Below, piece after piece: positions 54,375-64,000 of a stretch of 64,000 bases of DNA (within the stretch, counting starts at the first letter, position 1; every line of letters begins with the position of its first letter). The stretch spans positions 2,550,713 through 2,614,712 of the forward strand of contig OX442415.1 in NCBI GenBank assembly GCA_949361645.1. The letters run 5' to 3'. This DNA comes from Spongilla lacustris. Lineage: Eukaryota; Porifera; Demospongiae; Spongillida; Spongillidae. The notes under the pieces are model-generated. The model was given only the letters and a program-made list of their open reading frames with translations, had not been told where the DNA came from and ran no database searches. The position numbers and the translations under genes were made by a program.

Positions 54375-55190
54375 GGGACAGTTTCCGCGAAAATGTCACC
54401 CTTTTATAACATTATAGTGTTATAAAAATGCTTCTTGTTTGAATCGCTATATCTTCCGAACGCTAAACGCTATCGACTTCCTATTTTCAACAGTTCGTAT
54501 TACACCATTTCTCTATGACTAATTACATTTTGGAGTCTTCCATTTGCTCCACGCCAGTATTGCAACGTTCGATACCCGACCGGGTTCAAACCCGCCATAA
54601 CTTTAGGTAGGAGTAATCAAATCGTTTCAAATTTGGTTTGTAGGTACAGAGGTCCTATACCTATCGATTTGTTCTGTTCGTTAATTTTTATGCCATTCGT
54701 TACGGAGATACAGTTGAACAAAGGACGTCCACTTTTCCCGCTCGATTCGCGCCAATGATTTTGGCAAATCGCGTCCCGCTCAATGTATGGGGAGGCGGTT
54801 GTTATATCGTTGGCGCGAATCGAGCGGGAAAAGTGGACGTACTTTGTTCAACTGTATCTCCATAACGGATGGCATAAAAATTAACGAACAGAACAAATCG
54901 ATAGGTATAGGACCTCTGTATCTACAAACCAATTTTTAAGCGATTTGATTACTCCTACCTAAAGTTATGGCGGGTTTGAACCCGGTCGGGTATCGAACGT
55001 TGCAATACTGGCGTGGAGCAAGTGTAAGACTCCAAAATGTAACTTGTCATAGAGAAATGATGTAGTATGAACTATTGAAAATAGCTATTCGATAGCGTTT
55101 AGAGTTCGGAAGATATAGCTATTCAAACAAGAAGCATTTTTATAACATTATAATGTTATAAAAGGGTGACATTTTCGCGGAAACTGTCCC
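54375..55190. mobile_element. Long foldback transposon, 816 bp
   Basis: Two arms of about 380 bp (54375-54753 and 54811-55190) are near-perfect inverted copies. The ends read GGGACAGTTTCCGCG. Both ends are flanked by ATAT, compatible with a TA-type target duplication. The centre holds GATTCGCGCCAATG and TTGGCGCGAATC. No coding region. Relics of the same family are at 13.2, 21.1, 33.0 and 60.7 kb. Confidence 0.85.
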
Positions 55191-57545
55191 ATATATCATA
55201 ATAGTCAATTGAACATAAGAGAGATGAGGGTACTGGATAAATCTCAATTCAGTTCGTACCTGTAAAAAAGAAAATAAAACTAGTACACTTCAGCCATTAT
55301 TGTTTAGCGAATGGTGCATAAGTGTTTCTTAATCATGTGCATGATAAAAAGTGAATTTCACAGACAAATAACGCTGCTCGTATGCCCAGATATTTTCTGC
55401 AGAGAGGGGGAGGTAGGAAAAAGAAGAGGAATGAGAAAAGAAGTGAGAAGAGGTAAAGGGACACATAGCATGGGCCCTCAACAACTTGGTTCTTAATTAG
55501 TGGTTAACTCGACCTGGCATGCACACTCTTTAAGTGCGACTGCATACTTCCTTTATACACCTGTGTCAGGAGAAAAAGAAATGGGATGAGTGGGGGATAA
55601 TAGTCAAGAGACATGCTGATATTGAGTGTACTCAATTTCGTACCTAATTAAATCAGCCAAAAGTGAATTTCAAAGATAAATATAAGCTTGGCAGCATCAA
55701 TTAATATTGCTTGTGCCTCCAGTGTCTTTTTAGTCTTGAGTGTCACTGTGTATTCGACACATGGCATTAGCAAGATAGCTACTTGTTGCTGTATATGATT
55801 AAAGCCATGCTTAAGGATTACAATAAAACTAACTGTTTTAGTGGTGTTGTATGGGCTGGATGTCTTTGTGTAGGTTTGATCGAAAATTTACATGTCTTGT
55901 AGGGACAGCGTCTCTTTGTAATATCCTCACATGTCTTTAAGCTGTCTGGCTTGTCTTTGTGTGCATGTAAAAAGACGTGCCTACATATATGTGGTAAGTG
56001 CAAACAAACATGACACACTGACCTGAAATAGATTGATTCCATCCAGTGGAAACACACAGTCGCCAATCCTTGTCTTAGAGGTGCATATACATACAGGTGT
56101 ATGTCATCTGAGGGTACATGCAAACACACTGACCTTAAAAATTCCTATGTATGAGACCTTGGAGAGGTGCACATCTACACCCTATAAGAGTACAATACAT
56201 ATACATCATCTGAGAGTAAGTGTAAACACACATGACACATTGACTTTAAATTAACACACTGATTCTCTCCAATAGAAACACATTTCACCAGTCTTCCTCC
56301 GAGTTGTGCATCAATAAGAATGCACCTTTGAAGCACACTGAAAGAACAGTTTTCCATCCTACCCCTATTACTAGTACCCATATTAGAGCCCAGTAGAAAC
56401 TTATACTGCTAGAAAACACAGCAATGGGGAGTTATCGCCAAATCTAAGTGATTAACACACTCGTATTCACCGTAGTCTGTTCATTGATTGTGAAGTTAGG
56501 AAGGAGCGTTAATAGGAATGGACCAAACTGACTAGATTTCTACCGGGGTAACGGTCATGAACGATTTTAAAAAGAACTAGAATTCACTGCAAATAGCAAT
56601 CTATTCTTACCTAAACCTGTGATAATACTGCTATGAATCGTCGATATCAACCCTCACGCCGCGCCAGTATAGCAATATCAATTTTCTCGCTTCTCTTTCC
56701 ATGCTCCAGAGGGTGAAAACACTATGTATAGAATTAATATTGCTCAATAACTTTTATGCCCATACCATAGTTAAGGCTTCTATACCACTTATAGTATAAA
56801 GTACACGTAACAAGCCTTAATTAGCACCTTGCACCAACACAGTTCATCCCGCCCATGATTCAGGAATATAATAGGCCTATACAGGGGACAGGAGAAAGAA
56901 AGATTGGAGTTCAGTGATCCACTCTAACAGTATGACTGTCAGTTCAGTTGCATCAATATCCTACCTGACAGATACTAGCAGACACTACAGTGATGGGGGC
57001 GAGTAGCTGAACTGGTATTAGGACGTGCAAGCGATGTTGGCTAATCTAGTGTACTATACGGCTACAAAATGAAGAATGAAATCCCACAGATTCCCACTTA
57101 TGCCAACGATGTACACACATGAATATGTGCTATGAAAGTTTGCGACATGAACCATCGTAATTGCTGGCTTGCACTAATGGATTGTACTGATACACATATA
57201 AAAAAATGTTGCGCTCATAGACAAACTGCATAAAAGATGAGAGACACAAGATGGTTAAGCATAGCATTTGTCAAATATTACATGTATTATATATTTAACT
57301 TGCTAAATGTAGGTCTGTATATAATATTTGCAATCCCTTATTTACGAAATTGCCTACATCACCAATTTAAAATCACGTGCATGCGCGTCACGTAATACTG
57401 AGAACAAGAAGCCGAGGAATGGTAGGTTATGTTATGAACGTCTAAAACTGAGCACTCATTGTTCTACTTAAAATTTAGCATGCACTGTTGTTTTCTTTTC
57501 CAGTGCATGTGTCAATAGTAAGAAATTACATTGTACTCCATGCAG
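55191..57545. other. No recognised gene
   Basis: After the duplicated flank (to about 55315) I see only short frames. 55990-56300 contains imperfect ~120-bp repeats (CAAACA-CATGACACA(C/T)TGAC, CATCATCTGAG(A/G)GTA). The last 130 bases contain TTTTCTTTTCCAG and CTCCATGCAG acceptors leading to the exon at 57546. Confidence 0.4.
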
Positions 57546-57771
57546 GAATAGAGAAGGAACGCTGAAGTGGGTAGAGTCGTATCGAAAGGACAGGACGTAC
57601 CCTACATTCATTATGCGCCACTACACAGAGTCAGAGAAGTGGCTGATACGAAAGCGTTCGACAGACTTCTCGCTAAGCCATGACGATGTTCTGCTGTATG
57701 TGAGAGAGAAGAACGAAGATGCAATAGCTGCTGCGGTGCTTTTAACAGAAGATAGAACAAAGGCGTTTTAG
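57546..57771 (+). CDS. Candidate terminal exon, PIN-like segment
   Basis: After the acceptor CTCCATGCAG the frame is open for 74 codons to TAG (57769-57771). It reads NREGTLKWVESYRKDRTYPT, FIMRHYTESEKWLIRKRSTD, FSLSHDDVLLYVREKNEDAI and AAAVLLTEDRTKAF. The composition is strongly coding-like. An acidic HDD segment followed by VLLTEDR resembles the later half of PIN-type nuclease domains (NDD...VLLTxDR), but the match is short and I am not sure. No partner exon was identified upstream. Confidence 0.4.
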
Positions 57772-58619
57772 TAGCTAGTACATATCACGCGTCCAAAATA
57801 TACTAGTCACACATGCATCTGGACGTACGTCGTTGGGTAAGTGCATGCATGCATACATATACCATCAATACTCACACACACATCATTGCAGCGCACTTTA
57901 TGTAGCATCAGACATAATCACTTATCAGGGCAGTGAGTTTATCAGCGAGGTAACATTTAATTAACACAATTTCGCCAAGGTTATATGTACCCACAGTCGC
58001 ACACAGCTGAAGACTCATTCCACAGATCACACTCACCTGAGATCCAGCTGCACCTTCATATGCACCCCCAAGTTCCCACACCATGCCATCCTTATATTGA
58101 TGTACATTCTAAGCACTTCAATTAATGTTTTATGAATGACACACTGCATGGATCTCATTCCACAAAGCTGCAGAAAGATGTATTTGCATTTCAAGTGTAT
58201 GAACTTTCCATGCAGGTTTTTGACTGCCTATGCTAGAAATCGATTATCGAATGACGTCAGCCAATCATCCACAATCTAATGGACTGTATTGAAGAATGAA
58301 TCAAACAATAATAAGGTACCTCATATACACATATAATATTAAAATCATAATTGGACAGTGAAAATTGCTCTTTTTTAATAATATATGAAGCACACTGAAT
58401 GGAAACTGTTCCAATAATATAATTATTTCATTTAGGAAAGAGGTATTCGCAAATATGATTACGTTCTTCTGCCGGGTAGCATTCCAAGCCACTGGTTTCT
58501 TGATCCACTTCCATTCGTTCATGTATGTGGCTGATATACTGTATATGGCTTCCATTTAAGTTGTTGGTGTCTCTTCAAAATGTGTGCTGATATATGATTT
58601 GTATTTTGAATCAGTTCAA
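57772..58619. other. No recognised gene
   Basis: AT-rich sequence. The 84-codon minus frame at 58301-58555 has no family signature. Confidence 0.5.
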
Positions 58620-59034
58620 GGCAAAACATTACAAATATACTTTCTGCAATGTGTACTATGCGAGGACTGGGAAATGGAATTTTGTGGACCATTTCACTTT
58701 ATAATGTATGTCAGAGTGCACGGGGTGAATGCTGTATCACGTTAATGCCATATTATAAAGAACCATTCAGACTGCGGCATCTTTGTTTGCAAGGCTGTAT
58801 TGTACCACATAATGTCCAAGAATGTCATGTTGAAATTTTCTTACATGATCGGTGAGTGTGTAGCAGAGAATTTGCCTTTGAGATTTACTGTGTGTGTTAC
58901 TTCACCAGCTTAATGTTATGATTCTAAACTCACAATATATTTAATTTTACAGGCAGACAGATGATTCCATATGATCCTGAAGGAATTTTTAAGAACAATC
59001 TGTCAGTAGACAATGGGTCAAAAATCATTCTTTA
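58620..59034 (+). other. Possible decayed exon pair, unassigned
   Basis: 58620-58700 reads KHYKYTFCNVYYARTGKWNF. After a frame change, 58700-58851 reads ARGECCITLMPYYKEPFRLR and HNVQECHVEIFLHD before a GTGAGT donor. After a TTTTACAG acceptor at 58952 another frame reads QMIPYDPEGIFKNNLSVDNG to TAG. The pieces look coding-like but frames do not join, so a pseudogene is most likely. Confidence 0.25.
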
Positions 59035-59692
59035 GAACACTCTTCATGCCGAGAACAGATAAAAGGAGCACTGCCGCCTACAATTAAACATCTGTTGTCA
59101 TGAAAGAACTTCTGTCTTGTTTTTAAATTGTTTTTATTACATAACTTCTGTCTTCTTGTGTTTAAATTGCTTTCATTATATAAATTCTGTCTTGTGTTTA
59201 AATTATAAATTAGCTATCCATTTTAATATATACATTAAACATCTGATGCCGTGAAAGAACTTCTGTTTTGGTTTAAAATTGCTTTCATTATATAACTTCC
59301 AAATTATCAATTAGAACTTCTCATATGGAGAAATGGCCCATACATAGGCGGTCATCTTGCATTTTTTTCAAATTGAATTTCAAACACATGTATAATTTAC
59401 GATAAATCGGACTGCGTGTGAATCTGTGCTTTATAAAATTATACCATGAACCATTCGTCAACTAAAATCAAGACAAGAAATTAATTTCTACCGCGCATTA
59501 TTATTCATAAACGAAGTAGTCATTGCGTAATACCTTGCGTCATCTTGGAATAAAAGTTAAAATTATTAAAATCATGTCGGGTAACTATCGGATAACTCAC
59601 AATTAATTAGAGATTTATAATTGTAATGAGATACACAAGCTAGAGCTATAGAGATGTGGAGCGCATCAATTAGGCATGCAGGGCGGCCCTTC
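59035..59692. other. No gene; short internal repeats
   Basis: AACTTCTGTCTTG(T)...TTTAAATTG segments repeat about four times between 59105 and 59290. 59353-59475 is the partner of the dispersed repeat at 7418-7560. Confidence 0.45.
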
Positions 59693-59724
59693 ATGATTTC
59701 ATCTTCCGAGACGCAGGTGTTTTG
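59693..59724 (+). CDS. Candidate first coding exon (MISSSETQVF)
   Basis: Plus-strand counterpart of 52432-52401. It has the same 32-nt length, ATG start, frame and GTGAGTATAC donor, and is followed by the same 20-bp minisatellite. The sequence between exon and array (GATGTGCAGAACA, GCAGTGAAGGAGGAGATA) also matches the 52.34-52.40 kb interval in inverted form. The next exon was not found. Confidence 0.3.
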
Positions 59725-59829
59725 GTGAGTATACTATGTGAATTTAGTAGGGTACTAGTAGCGTAGGGTATGTTCGGCAGTGGATGTGCAGAACAGGCAT
59801 ATCTTCGATGCAGTGAAGGAGGAGATATC

Positions 59830-60590
59830 GCCTTCTCCCTGTACTGTTGGCCATCTCTTATACTGGTGGCCTGCTCTCTATACTACTGCATGGCTTTCTG
59901 CCTATGCGGTTGGCCTTCTCCCTATTCTGTACTGTTGGCCTTCTCCCTATTCTGTACTGTTGGCCTTGTCCCTATACTGTTGGCCTTCTCCCTATACTGT
60001 ACTGTTGGCCTTCTCCCTATTCTGTACTGTTGGCCTTCTCCCTATTCTGTACTGTTGGCTTTCTCCCTATTCTGTACTGTTGGCCTTCTCCCTATTCTGT
60101 ACTGTTGGCCTTCTCCCTATTCTGTACTGTTGGCCTTCTCCCTATTCTGTACTGTTGGCCTTCTCCCTATTCTGTACTGTTGGCCTTCTCCCTATTCTGT
60201 ACTGTTGGCCTTCTCCCTATTCTGTACTGTTGGCCTTCTCCCTATTCTGTACTGTTGGCCTCCCTATTCTGTACTGTTGGCCTTCTCTCTATTCTGTACT
60301 GTTGGCCTTCTCCCTATTCTGTACTGTTGGCCTTCTCCCTATACTGTTGGCCTTCTTTCTATACTGTTGGCCTTCTTCCTAAACTGTTGGCCTTCTCCCT
60401 ATACTGTTGGCCTTCTCCCTGTACTGTTGGCCTTCTCCCTATACTGTTGGCCTTCTCCCTATACTGTTGGCCTTCTCCCTATACTGTTGGCCTTCTCCCT
60501 ATACTGTTGGCCTTCTCCCTATACTGTTGGCCTTCTCCCTATACTGTTGGCCTTCTCCCTATACTGTTGGCCTTCTCCTGGTACTGTACA
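59830..60590. repeat. Minisatellite, 20-bp unit ACTGTTGGCCTTCTCCCTAT and 25-bp variant
   Basis: About 34 units. The middle consists of 25-bp units carrying an extra TCTGT; the ends are 20-bp units. It is the inverse complement of the 50.2 and 51.8-52.3 kb arrays. Because 20 and 25 are not multiples of three, all three plus frames read nearly the same Leu/Pro/Ser-rich peptide; none is a gene. Confidence 0.97.
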
Positions 60591-61060
60591 ACGCTTATAT
60601 ACATGTGCATGTATCTCATGTACACTGTACATGTATAGCATGTGACTCATGTACATGTATGTTTCAACTACATGGGACAGTGTCCAGGTTATAATTTTAT
60701 CACTATAAAAATTGCACATTGTACTAAACAATACATCTTCGCGACGGTAGCACGTTTTCCTTTCAAATTTCGTACACTTGTTCCCACACCATTTCTCTAT
60801 GTGAAAATCGATTGTTGTGATCTACACATTTTCCGTGCCTTGGATACAACAATCGTTAACCCCGCGGGTTAGAATTCCTCATTTCTCCACGTACGAGTGT
60901 TGAAAACGCGTCAAATTCGGGTTGCACATAGAGCAGTCCTGTAGCTATTGATTTGTTCTGTTCGTTAATTTCTATATCAGCCGTTACGGACAGTAGAACA
61001 AACTACTCAGTGAATGGGAAGACAGTGATTATATCATTGGCGCGAATCAAGTCTGTGCTT
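60591..61060. repeat. ACATGTA-rich spacer, then relic of the long foldback family
   Basis: 60600-60660 has repeated ATGTACATGTAT. 60740-61050 has TTTCAAATTTCGTACACTTG, then ATTTGTTCTGTTCGTTAATT and GATTATATCATTGGCGCGAA, which match arm and centre segments of the element at 54375-55190. Confidence 0.55.
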
Positions 61061-62389
61061 AAAAATAATCTTGTATGGGTCTGATCTGCTGGGGAATGTT
61101 GCAGTTTTAAAGAAAGGTGTGCTTTTGCATCATGATGTGAGCCTTATTGCTAGTTCCAGATACTAGTGTTGCTATTATATGTATATGTTTTGGTGGATAA
61201 ACTGTTGATCTGCTTTATGCAAATTCTTTTTTGTTATGTTTTCATTTGTTAGCACTGTCTAATGCTACAAGCCTCCAACAAGGTATTAGAATGTCTACAT
61301 GTACTTTACTTTCAATGGTCATCCCAGATAATTAAAATTTATGCATGGGTTCATAGATCTGTTCTTTAAATTTAATCGAAAGATGTGCTTTGCATCATGA
61401 TGTGAGCCTGATTGCTAGTTCTAGATCTGTAGACTATTGATCTTCAAATTCTTCTAGTTATACAACTGATGACAGGTGTTAAATATGTCAAGCAAGGTTT
61501 TAAATAATTTGATTTAAAAGGTGTGTGTTAAAATGCTCTTCTCACATCAATGTTTTGCTGCTTGTGTATGAATGAGCTCTCTTGTTTAAATAGACAATCC
61601 TGTTGTGATTGTGCAGGGTGTTTTCATTATACAATATCTACTACTGTTACAAGCCACACCTAGGTTTCCAAAACTTGGATTAAAGAGCATTTGAATTTAC
61701 ATGTAAAAGCATTTAGGCTGCACTGCAAATAAGTTGGAGCCTATAATGCTATGGTAAACCAAATTTTTTTTTACTGTTTCCACTACACAGTGTAAACCAA
61801 ACTAGGGTTTTGCTTCAAACCAAATGGTGTTGGTTAAATGTTAAGACCGTATTCATGGTTCTTTTTACATAAACCAAATCTTTTTTTCAAGCAAACCATA
61901 ATTCTTGGTCTCATTAATAAACCAAAGGAAGTGCATTTTTGAATGGTAAGATGATTTTTTTGATGAATGACTCTGCGTGTCTTGCTCCACAACTAGAGAT
62001 GGGTGGGTGGTCTAGTGATCGTACTCATCCAGCTGCTGTTTGGGTATATGGAAAATGAGGCACATTCATTAGAAGTGGAGCACTGGACAATAAAAGAATT
62101 TTAGATTAGATTTTATATAATTAAGTGTACACAATGTCCCACTAATTGCCAAAGACTATGCTTTATTTTCGGTATAATCGAGCTGATACCTGTAGTGAAA
62201 TTTGAGGGTGGAGGGAGAGGGGGGAAGGTTGATGTGTGATGGTGCCGAATGATACAGGATATAGGGAAGGGTGCATGCATCCTTCCATGCCAAGAAGCCT
62301 GTTTCCCTGAACATGAACTCACACCTACACACCATGCTATACACATGATATATAATTATAATTATAATTATATATTATTATTATGATGG
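61061..62389. other. No recognised gene
   Basis: TTGCATCATGATGTGAGCCT-ATTGCTAGTT occurs twice (about 61122 and 61390), suggesting an old ~270-bp duplication. ATAT/ATT simple repeats lie at 62349-62385. No coding signal. Confidence 0.45.
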
Positions 62390-62800
62390 TTCATGAAGCC
62401 GGCCAGCCGACTACCTGGTGCCCAATTGGTCCACAGGCAAACCAGCTGCTTTTGATATCACTGTGACCTCTCTGCTTAACCCTATTTCTTTGCCCGAAGC
62501 GAAGGTCACTAGTAGTTCTGCAGCTCGGATGGCTGAAATGCGCAAACACATCTCCAACGACCCCAAGTGCAGGGCCTTGGGGTGGGTTTGCATTCCACTG
62601 GCTGTCGAGACCTATGAGTGCTGGGGAACAGAAGCCAGGGACTCCTTCTCTCATCTAGCAGCTCAGCTGGCCTTACAGCTACATTGCAGCAAATCCAAAG
62701 CCTTGGTCAGCATTTACCAATGACTGAACCTAACTTTGGTTCGCTGCGCAGCCAGGGCTCTACTCTCACGTGTTGGCGCCCAGACCCCAGAGGGTTAAAA
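62390..62800 (+). pseudogene. Non-LTR retroelement protein C-terminus, 5'-truncated
   Basis: The first codons read RPADYLVPNWSTGKPAAFDI, then RKHISNDPKCRALGWVCIPL and AVETYECWG. A stop at 62721-62723 interrupts before LTLVRCAARALLSRV. It starts directly after an ATT-rich tract and is followed by another (62850-62910), so simple-repeat tails bracket the copy. Truncation removes the zinc-binding block. Confidence 0.7.
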
Positions 62801-62849
62801 GGACTCCCTCATGATTTCACTTTGTTTATGTTATTGGTTGTATTTGTAA

Positions 62850-62912
62850 TTGTAATTTTATTATATTATTATTATTTTTATTATTATTATTATTATCATT
62901 ATTATTATTAAA
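62850..62912. repeat. (TTA)n-rich simple repeat
   Basis: About 60 bp of degenerate ATT/TTA repeats between two convergent retroelement fragments. Confidence 0.9.
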
Positions 62913-62967
62913 ATAACAACAATAACTACAATACATATTACTAATTACAACTAAACTACTAATAGTA

Positions 62968-63425
62968 AGTTAGGAGGGTGGAAGCTCCCTGGCCAGGATG
63001 GCTCTAGCGATGGACCGAACCAGGACCACATTCAACCGGCCATAAATTTCAGCCACAACTAATGCCTTGGGGGAGGACTGGTGAATGGCCAGGAAGGATG
63101 CCAGCCTGGAGAAAGTATCATGTGCCAGCTTGCCCCAATTGCCATAAGTCTCCACTGCCAATGGGATGCAGGACCAGCCCAACTCTTGGCACTTGGGACC
63201 ATTGGAGTGGAGCTTGCGGGTCTCTGCTGCCAGGGCTGCCGCACCAGCCTGGTGACATGATTCACCCAAGATGACAGAGCAGAGTGGTGAGGTAATGGTC
63301 AGGTCTAGTGCCGCAGGTTTACCTCTGTCCCAGCCAGCAATGAGGATGTCAGCAGGTCTGGTGTGGGCAAGGTCTCTGGTAAGGCCATGACCTCTCTCCA
63401 CATTCACACTTAGGTGGGCACGACG
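62968..63425 (-). pseudogene. Non-LTR retroelement protein C-terminus, 5'-truncated, frame intact
   Basis: The minus frame (from 63407) reads HTRPADILIAGWDRGKPAAL, then RKLHSNGPKCQELGWSCIPL, AVETYGNWG and LVRSIARAILARELPPS before the stop at 62970. It is open for 145 codons but lacks the upstream zinc-binding block. It begins at an ATT microsatellite (63431-63468), a truncation point like that of the neighbouring convergent copy. At the protein level it resembles the 53.4 kb copy. Confidence 0.7.
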
Positions 63426-63430
63426 ACAAA

Positions 63431-63468
<38 letters not shown>
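63431..63468. repeat. (ATT)n microsatellite
   Basis: About twelve perfect ATT units directly at the truncated 5' end of the minus-strand retroelement fragment. Confidence 0.95.
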
Positions 63469-63470
<2 letters not shown>

Positions 63471-64000
63471 CAATATTGATACACAAAGGTAATCTCCTTT
63501 ATACAATTGTTAGTTCTCAAAAGAACTAGTCTTAGTCATCCATGTAATCAGGTTTCATTGTGTACTTGCATACATGTACATAATTCTGCACAGCCCAACA
63601 TTATTAGACGATACAAAATCCATTCCAGCTAGATGTGCCATGACTACATCAAAATGGGGCTTTATGAGAGAGCTGTGTGGGATATCATCGTTAGTAGAGA
63701 CTACATCACTGCGGTATATTATATGCACACTCTTCATATTGCAATCCTTTATAACATACATGTATGTGGAGAAAAAAAAATGGCGACATGTATATGTACA
63801 TCTGAATTAAGGTGTTTCTGTACACCTAACCGTGTATAGTTTACGATGCAGCATACCAACCGTCTTGAGAATTTGTCTGTGCTTGGTGTTTTCAGCTTCA
63901 TGTACATGTAAGGAGGGCATTCTATTGATGTTGAGAGTTATTAATCGGAAACATAATATATTTTAGACTGATAATGGCATATAGTAAAGAGAAGGGAAAG
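63469..64000. other. No recognised gene
   Basis: Overlapping opposite frames at 63555-63839 have no family signature. Three TACATGTA palindromes occur (63565-63910). Confidence 0.45.

Noticed and set aside
59770..60645. 291-codon frame rich in Leu, Pro, Ser and Tyr, looking like a membrane protein
   Set aside because: It is a translation of a 20/25-bp minisatellite. All three frames give the same peptide and there is no unique coding sequence.

Overview
This is a eukaryotic window, most likely from an early-branching animal and probably a demosponge. That placement is inferred from small intron-split receptor genes with fibronectin type III (FN3) ectodomains, compact GT-AG introns of about 50 to 700 bp, AT-rich DNA, very long simple repeats, and fragments of many animal transposon families (Ty3/gypsy, LINE, DIRS/Ngaro-like, hAT, Harbinger-like, CACTA-like and many foldback MITEs). 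No database was consulted.

Convincing or plausible host genes are few. (1) 604-3960 (+) is the 3' part of a type I membrane receptor built from two tandem copies of a three-exon FN3 cassette plus a transmembrane/tail exon. (2) 12859-14540 (-) is a two-exon type I membrane protein with a 12-cysteine ectodomain; its transmembrane/tail exon is homologous to that of gene 1. (3) 25133-25711 (+) is a 192-residue protein with one FN3 domain followed by two small-residue-rich hydrophobic segments. (4) 9040-9818 (-) holds exons of a degenerate Ras-superfamily GTPase. (5) The last exon of a PARP-like gene occurs twice (19573-19727 and 26576-26751, both -), each copy with a different lesion. Weaker exon candidates lie at 25984-26403, 33385-33709, 34862-35075, 50423-52432, 57546-57771 and 59693-59724.

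Most of the rest is mobile or repetitive. Five pieces of one non-LTR retroelement protein C-terminus lie at 5.8, 17.5, 53.4, 62.4 and 63.0 kb. Ty3/gypsy pieces are an integrase end with a coding minisatellite (10.3-11.8 kb), a gag (38.4-39.3 kb) and an RNase H (39.8-40.2 kb). A LINE end with C2H2 fingers is at 21.6-22.6 kb, a hAT transposase end at 15.4-15.6 kb, a RecQ-like helicase relic at 15.8-16.1 kb and a DIRS-like relic at 4.6-4.8 kb. Foldback elements are at 6.5, 7.6, 17.1, 20.2, 32.8, 36.5 and 54.4-55.2 kb.

The 43.0-50.0 kb block looks like one CACTA-type unit: perfect 25-bp inverted ends, a 3-bp flanking repeat and clustered GTATAAC motifs at both ends. It contains an uninterrupted 1275-bp (GT)n array. 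A 20-bp minisatellite family marks an inverted duplication between 50-52 kb and 59.7-60.6 kb. Nothing suggests a bacterial or viral genome, and I saw no CRISPR array, rRNA or convincing tRNA gene.
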